From Mucidula mucida (Eukaryota > Basidiomycota > Agaricomycetes > Agaricales > Physalacriaceae): a stretch of 64,000 bases of DNA. Location: NCBI GenBank assembly GCA_015501055.1, contig JADNYV010000015.1, positions 310,001 to 374,000 of the forward strand, in the 5' to 3' direction. The notes below the pieces were generated by a model that ran no database searches, was not told the origin of the DNA, and saw only the letters and a program-made list of their open reading frames with translations. Positions 57,965-64,000 of the stretch are shown here, piece by piece. The position numbers were made by a program, and so were the translations under genes. How positions within the stretch are numbered: position 1 is the first letter of the stretch; each line of letters begins with the position of its first letter.

Positions 57965-59585
57965 ATGGACGTGGCGTCTCCTCCTCGGTATCGCAGGTAC
58001 TCCAGAGCAGGTCCGGTACCTGCGCCTGGATCGGAACTTCCTGCTTACTCCCGTCGCAATACGTTGGCTGCGCCTCTCCAGCCTCCACGTGATCCTACGG
58101 AACATCTCTTTCAGCTCGTTGGGAGTAACGGGAAGGCGTGGGCGACGTTGAAGGTCTTTAGCAGCGCCAAATCTGCTAGGTCTTTGCCCACCTTTTACGA
58201 GAAAGAGAAGGTCAACGGCTGTGTTGAGCTTCATCTCAAAGGCGGGGACTGTATATCCGCTGTTAACGTCCGGGTATGAACCCTACCCTTCTCGCGATTT
58301 GGTATTCAACGCTTGTTGTACTAGATAACGGGACGCATTATAACCGGCGCTTATTCCGATGGTGCAATGTCATTCCTTGATCTCTCGACGCCGATATGGG
58401 GCAAGTCCTCAGAAGGCAGCAGTCGTACGCCCTCGCCCACGGACTCTAATAAATTAACGGGACGCCACACTCTGCCATTCTCTATCTCTCTTCCGAGGAC
58501 CGTAGACATTACGACTAAGACCGATACCCAGACGTTTTCCTTGCCCGAGACTTTTTTGGAACGAGACTCCCTTGTAACGGTTCAGTACGATATCACGGTG
58601 ACGCTTTCTCGAGGGAAGCTTCGAGCGGATAGTCAGTGCGTATAGTCTGATCCTCGGTATTATTTTCGGTAGTTGATGCCGTTTTGAAGCATCACGACTG
58701 CTTTTGGTTATGTTCCTAGTTCACGCCCTGATACGCCTTCGATTCTTCGACAATACGCGTACACGCATAATCTACCTCTGTCCGGACCAGATGCCGACCC
58801 GCACGGTTGGCACTGCAGCGATCCTATCATGGTGTCCCCTCCAAAGTCAAAGTCAAAGACTAGAAGCGGACCTGTATCATGCGTTGTAAGTTCCTTTCGT
58901 TCAGCCTCTAACCATTTCTAACCAATCGCTTCGTACAGTTTTCACTTCCCAAACCGGTACGTCCCATCTCCTTTCGTTTTTTTTGTCAATTACTGACCTG
59001 CTTGGCAGCTTTGCTATACTCGAGGCAGCGTCATACCTTGCATGCTCACCGTCGAGGGAAACGACACGGCGGCCGTTGACGCTCTGTGCTCGCCTGGCTC
59101 TATCGCTGCCTCTTTGCAGAGACGCGTCAGGTACAGCTCCAAAAAGTCCAAAGGAAAAGAGACTCTCGAGGACTGCGGAACAGCCACCTGGTGGGTGTCC
59201 GGCAGCGCCCAAAGCACGTCCCACTGTCGCTACATGGAGGGGGAATTCCGTCTCTCAAAGGATCTGCGATCTACATCCGATATAGGGTGCTTCAGCGTTT
59301 CCGTAAGTGCCACCCAGCCACCCACCCCGGTTCCTTCGTGCTTATTGTCTTTTTCGTTTCGTTCCTTAGTACTTTGTTGTTCTGAACCCGTTCACCAAGG
59401 CCGACCCGAACACGAAACCCCTCGCTATTGTCCCAGTGGAAATAGCGACGATGCATGCAAAAGGCCCCCGAGCCCAGTTTTATGCCCCGCCAGCGTATGA
59501 GCTCTCACGACAGGCGCGGGATGCGTGTGATATCCCTTATATGAACATGCCCGGCGTCACGACGTTTGGTTCACGGCCTTTCTAA
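57965..59585 (+). CDS. Alpha-arrestin-like protein with PPxY motif
   Basis: Six exons (57965-58273, 58325-58635, 58720-58885, 58939-58956, 59009-59302, 59370-59585) give 437 residues. The N-terminal arrestin fold shows VNGCVELHLKGGDCISAVNV, the beta strands HTLPFSISLP and FLERDSLVTVQYDITVTLSR. The C-terminal arrestin fold starts LCYTRGSVIPCMLTVEG. Near the end FYAPPAYELS contains a PPxY motif, as used by fungal arrestin-related trafficking adaptors to bind the Rsp5/Nedd4 WW domains. It probably directs ubiquitination and endocytosis of plasma-membrane transporters; cargo unknown. Exon 4 is only 18 nt. Confidence 0.82.
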
Positions 59586-60033
59586 ACGAACCGCTTGTGT
59601 TGAGCACAAGTCGACACAGGGCAGCGCAGGATGCTGCCCGACTAGCTGATGCCGGTCGTCATTATCTATCGATTTAGTCAAGATCTGTCATGTATATGCA
59701 CCTCACGATTTCTCTGCAGTACAGCCCATTTAATCATACCCCCTTGCATCGTATTCATCTGTAGCTTTCCTCCTTGCATTTCGCATTTCTTTTGTTGTAG
59801 CTGTGACATTACTATACACAAACCAAATATACCTTGTCCAACGAAGAGCTCGACCCGGCCCGATCTCGGCGCACCCACTTGAGCGCTTCTATGAACCCAT
59901 GGAATAATAGAAAACTCCGTTGTTTGACACTGCTGCTGCAGTAAGTGGTCTCAATCCCTTGTGGCTCGCTACTACATTGCTGGTGTACAATATTAACAAA
60001 TGATACTGTACAGATATCTAAGTAATCTAGCGC
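59586..60033. other. Convergent intergenic stretch
   Basis: The 3' ends of the arrestin-like and ANT1 genes face each other here. No coding trace. A TGCTGCTGCAG run near 59930 is unremarkable. Confidence 0.4.
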
Positions 60034-61302
60034 TCATACCATATCGTCAATCACAGTTGTTATCCGGCTATACACCAACATGAGCACGTAGGCGTACTTT
60101 TCAAACTGGTCCTTTGACATGAACAGCAGCGCCTGCGAAAGTACCGCTTTTATGATCTGAGCTTGCATGCCTTGGTACCAGCCAACAAAGCCTTCGCGTT
60201 TCCACACCCGCATGAGAATGTCGAGCGCGCCAGGGTGCTTATACTGCTTGTGATGGAATTCGTGCTTATGAGGAAGCTCGTGGTGCTCCACTTCTGCTTC
60301 CTCGACGTCCGCGCTGCGTGCTTGTATCCGCACCTTGGCCATGATATATGGGTATGTTACCTGCCCAAATAATTAACGTGGACGAGGGTAGGCCGAAACA
60401 GAGGTGGACGTACAACAGTGGCTAGCGTCTTGCTTAAAGCGCCGACAAGGAATGAAAGTCCAGGCGACAGCTTGTCAGTGCCGTTGGCGAGAATAACAAT
60501 GTTCTTGACGCGCTCGAACATGCCATACGTGATAGCCGGATTGATTGTCAAGATCAAACCCGGCTTTATTCCAAGCCACAACCCGCCAATACCCTCCTCT
60601 TCGACAATTTCCTTTGCGACACCAAGGAAAGAGTCATCTTCCGGTTCGTCACTGCTAGAGGATGCAGGTGTTGATGCACCCGACTGCGTCTTCTTCGTCT
60701 TACCAACCTGCTGCCGTGTAGCGATAACAGAGACGGGAATGGTGAAGATCTGCGCTAGTGCACCGGCCATGGCGCCAAGAATGAGTTCCATTGCGGTTCC
60801 TATCTGGGGTGTCTTGCCGCCTTTTGGCATCTTGCGTAGGAGACGGTTCATGTATGATGTCCGGACCATAGAATAGAAGAAGAAATAGGCATATTCTACA
60901 AGGACGATTAAGGGTGAAATCCAGCAGTGATGGAAGACATACGCATTGAGAACGTATTCATCATGGTCGCCCCAAATCCGCGGTAGAGACCGAATATACC
61001 CTCCTTCTTGAAGACTTGGATTAAGACACCAAGCATGGACTGTGCGTCCTTGTTCTTTCCCTTCGGAAGCGCCTGGATGCGCGTTTTTGCGCTGGATCAC
61101 GTCGTCAACGTCAGCATATACAAAGCTGATTTCAGCACATACACATCCAGCGGGTACACCACACTATAAAGCGTTCCCAGTCAATTCCTTGCACCAGGTC
61201 ACAATAAAATGGGACTCACGCCGTACTGAAGCAACCGCCGAGTGCACCGGCCAAAGCAGCGCCAAATGGCGTGAGTTTTACAGGCTTTGACTGGACCGAC
61301 AT
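60034..61302 (-). CDS. ANT1: Peroxisomal adenine nucleotide carrier (ANT1/PMP47 type)
   Basis: A mitochondrial-carrier-family protein of the peroxisomal subgroup, exchanging ATP for AMP across the peroxisomal membrane to feed acyl-CoA synthetases. It starts MSVQSKPVKLTPFGAALAGA. The three carrier repeats show YPLDVAKTRIQALPKG (repeat 1, split by an intron), IPVSVIATRQQVG (repeat 2) and YPYIMAKVRIQARS (repeat 3). Each is followed by the usual G-rich block such as GLWLGIKPGLILTINPAITY. An acidic Ser-rich insert (ASSSSDEPEDDS) lies in the repeat-2 matrix loop. Five exons, open frame. The peroxisomal rather than mitochondrial assignment rests on the YGMFERVK and NPAITY features. Confidence 0.85.
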
Positions 61303-61774
61303 CGCGCAGATAAACCGGAGAGCAGCGTTGGGGTAATGGACGTTTATAAAGGAGGCACGACCCCGGGAATGGACAGACACAGAGTACCCATGATCATTTC
61401 ACATGCTTACCGACAGCGGCCGACGCCGTCATTACTGAATGCGGATGCAAATCCACCTTCTTGCTCTCTTGTGGTCTTTGAACGTTTCTCAAGTTTTTGT
61501 CATGTTTCTTCAACGTTGAGCTCAACTTGAGAACGTTTCATACTACAGGAGCTCGCCAATGGACTCTAACTGGGCTTGATTCGACTTTCCGATTCGGACA
61601 CGTCGCACTCCCAGGCTAGTAATCCTTCTGAGTAGTGGAGACCGACTCGGTCGGACGAGTTATCTACACGTCGCGTGAAGCAACTTAGTTGTCCCGCATT
61701 CGTACGAAGCAGCTCACACGATGACCTTGATGCTTGATGTCATGTTGGCTTCCAGCGAATGTCTGAATTTTTGA
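61303..61774. promoter_or_regulatory. Divergent promoter, ANT1 and methyltransferase
   Basis: A 472-bp interval between the two starts, transcribed outwards on both sides. No single element can be assigned with confidence. Confidence 0.4.
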
Positions 61775-62912
61775 ATGTGTGCAACCCCACCTTCAACCTC
61801 GGTCGCGTTGGGATTGTCAACGGAGGAAAACATGATCGTCGATCGTCCAAAAATAGAAATCTCCTTCTCTCCCAATAATTCCATGGTTCAAGACCCCAAC
61901 TTCCCTCCTAACCTCAACATCAAGCCTTTATCCAACCAAGGCGATTGGGGTGATGCATTTTCCCATAAATCGCAGGCGGCCGCCATAGAAAAGTACGGTA
62001 TCGCGGGTCGAGTATGGTATGGTATCTCTTCCATTCACTGCCCTCTTGATTATGATAATCTACTGAATAGGGAGGCCGCATACGCGCTGATGCTCTATGT
62101 TAATCCTTCCACTGGGCCGCATGAGTGGCTCTTTGATCCCCCATTCATAGCCGCAAATCCTAGCCCACCATTGCCTACGGTGATGATCGAACTGGGATCT
62201 GGGACCGGGATCGTGGCGAGTGTCCTTGGACGCTTGGGAGGCACGGTAATTGTAACGGATCTGCCTGAGGTAAGTACGAGGTCGTTGTGATACATGATAC
62301 CTGGGACGCTGGACAATAATAGGTCTGCCCTTTGCTTAAGGCCAATCTACGGCACCAGTCAGAATTGTTCGTTCGACCGCTATCGTGGGGAAATGAAGAA
62401 CACGTGTTACAGATACAGAAGGAGTTTCTGTCCGACAAGCCGTTGACAGATATTGTTTGTAGCGATCTGGTATGTATTCCTCGACAGTGCTTATGATGAC
62501 AAGGTTGTCATTTGACCGACGCTGGGCCTTATAGGTATACTTCCCCGAACTCCTGGCTCCCCTGCTTCGCACTCTCCTCCATCTCACAGCAATCCATTCT
62601 CCCCGCATCATCATATCGTACAAGATCCGCAGTCTACCCAAAGAAACGCCCTTCTGGACTGCATTCGGCCTCTACTTCACCTTCCAACCCGTTCTCTTAC
62701 GAAGAGACCCGGATTCAGAATGGGAGCGCTTCGGACTGTCATTTGAGGACACCATGTTCACCTTCGTCGCGTATAGACGGTCGGAATCGCGTCAGTGGAG
62801 CATTCCAAGCGCGGATAGTCAGCTTCTTGCTGGTGTCGGCACGCAGGGGACAGATACACCCAAAGGCGACGATTCATTTGACTGTTTGCTGTTGATGACA
62901 ATGGCTACCTGA
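61775..62912 (+). CDS. Methyltransf_16-type protein lysine methyltransferase
   Basis: Three exons (61775-62269, 62323-62469, 62535-62912) give 339 residues. SAM-binding motif I is VMIELGSGTGIVASVLGRLG. The acidic strand end is TVIVTDLPEV, and the motif-4 region is LTDIVCSDLVYFPELLAPLL. This pattern is that of the METTL21/EFM family, which methylates lysines on elongation factors and chaperones. A WYGISSIHCPLDYDN segment precedes motif I. The exact substrate cannot be read. Two ATGs are possible (MCATPPST and, 20 codons later, MIVDRPK). Confidence 0.82.
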
Positions 62913-63418
62913 ACGTCGACGCTGTATGTAATACAAGCGTTGCTTCAGTCTTCCAAGAAACGCCACCGCGTTGTTGCCGCTGCTGCCTTGTATCCCCCTG
63001 GTGCGTAACACATGGGTTACCAGCGTTCATCTGTCGATGGAAAGAGATAGAGAGTTGAGGATTGAGACGATGAGTGGATGTTGCCAGTCGGTCTTAATCG
63101 CGCGCAAGGTCCAGGTTTACATGACTCTTGTGCATCCTTTGCATACACAAGAGCTTAAGAGCCCGCTGTATGAAACGAAGAAGATTGACCTTACATAGAC
63201 ACTTAGCTGCCCCCAGTCACCCAGCCCTATCCAATGACTCCATCTCATCTCAAATTTACCAGCAGTGCTACATACGTAGACCTTATCAAACTCTGTGAGC
63301 CATGTATGTACATTCTTGAGAAATGAGTTTACAGGCGCGAGAATTCTTGCACTTGTTGATCCAAGTGGACAGCTTGGGTTGAAATTTCAGTGATCGATCA
63401 CCTTTATTCCTCTCCATC
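62913..63418. other. Intergenic stretch
   Basis: Between two plus-strand genes. The short ORF at 62971-63198 has no motif. It presumably holds the ARP10 promoter. Confidence 0.4.
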
Positions 63419-64000
63419 ATGTCGGCCATGCCGACGACACCTTCCCGCTCTCGAACAATGGTGCCATCTACGCCGACAACGTCGAGAATAGCGAACACGA
63501 GCACGTCGACTGTCCAGGCCTCGCCGCATTATGCGACCACCCGGCGACACTCTCTGTACGGTGTCGAGGACCGCATCATAATCGACCCAGGCTCACGGAT
63601 ATGGAAAGTGGGTTTCAGTGGCGAAGGACGCCCGCGCGACGTGCTGTACGCTGATGGAAAGCACGGCGCGCCGCTGTGGAAGCTGAACCGAGCGACGAAT
63701 CCAGCGGAGCGCGCAGAGGAGGACCGTATGCTGGACATCAACTTGGAGAGAGCACTTCGGTCTGTTTTTCATGAGTATGTGTTTCTTACCGGGTTAGTTG
63801 GAGGGTAGCTGAATGCTGCAGCTCCCTATTGACAGATCCCAAGGCTAGGAAGGTGATACTGGTTGAACACCCGTTGTTGCCGCTGTATATCAAGGAGATG
63901 ATGACCAAGATATTGTTTGAGAACTTGCTTGTGCGTGGTTTATCTTTTGAAAGAGTTGTTGTCGTTAAGTTCATCAAAGGTACCCTCCGTTTCGTTTGCC
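63419..64000 (+). CDS. ARP10: Actin-related protein 10 (dynactin), 5' part
   Basis: The gene runs off the right edge. Exon 1 starts MSAMPTTPSRSRTMVPSTPT with a Ser/Thr/Pro-rich leader, then the actin-fold start DRIIIDPGSRIWKVGFSGEG. It ends RALRSVFHD, where a 56-bp intron (63776-63831) joins to SLLTDPKARKVILVEHPLLP and KEMMTKILFENLL. The latter corresponds to the actin segment around [19 protein letters not shown]. The combination of VGFSGEG.PR and VEHPLLP fits Arp10/Arp11, the pointed-end complex of dynactin. Another intron begins after FENLL. Confidence 0.8.

Noticed and set aside
1..64000. CRISPR arrays, bacterial-type operons, rRNA genes
   Set aside because: No regularly spaced repeats, no Shine-Dalgarno-linked gene runs and no rRNA-like blocks were seen; all genes have fungal spliceosomal introns.

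Overview
This window looks like a piece of a basidiomycete (mushroom-forming, Agaricomycete-type) nuclear genome. The genes are cut by many introns of about 45-60 bp, and both strands are densely used. Several families are typical of these fungi: a FunK1 kinase, an F-box protein, a WOPR regulator, an FuA-type glutathione transferase, wax-synthase-like and alpha-arrestin genes. I rebuilt exon structures by hand from splice signals and family motifs; no alignment or RNA data were available.

Layout. 1-757: the 3' end of a Ty3/Gypsy chromovirus and its 3' LTR, inserted into an already decayed F-box gene (758-2079, minus). 3.4-9.2 kb: neutral trehalase and the FG nucleoporin NUP49/Nup58, both minus. 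11.9-13.1 kb: a WOPR (Gti1/Pac2) transcription factor, plus. 16.0-17.8 kb: a small lipocalin-like gene with a broken tandem copy. 18.2-26.4 kb, minus: a peroxisomal acyl-CoA synthetase (C-terminal AKL), an FuA-type GST and Atg22. 27.2-30.7 kb: MIC60 flanked by two inverted copies of an ABM-type gene. 31.3-38.0 kb, minus: a FunK1 kinase, a coiled-coil orphan and a divergent actin. 38.5-45.3 kb, plus: a RING protein, a decayed mushroom-family gene and a complete ISWI remodeler. 46.3-52.1 kb: a GPI-anchored esterase with a frameshift, an orphan, an APH-fold kinase and a GH30 glycosidase. 53.0-55.1 kb: relics of a wax synthase and of ZPR1. 55.3-62.9 kb: MYND protein, alpha-arrestin, peroxisomal ATP carrier ANT1 and a Methyltransf_16 enzyme. 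63.4 kb to the edge: the start of dynactin ARP10.

The genes are mostly unrelated housekeeping and accessory functions, so this is not a biosynthetic cluster. The acyl-CoA synthetase and ANT1 would work together in peroxisomal fatty-acid activation, although they lie 40 kb apart. Actin and ARP10 are both actin-fold proteins.

I found no clear novel molecular system. The most distinctive feature is splicing: exons of 6, 9 and 14 nt that supply conserved residues, and three introns that keep frame only if read as GC-AG. Large gene-free stretches (9.2-11.9, 13.1-16.0 and 20.8-22.8 kb) hold nothing I can assign.
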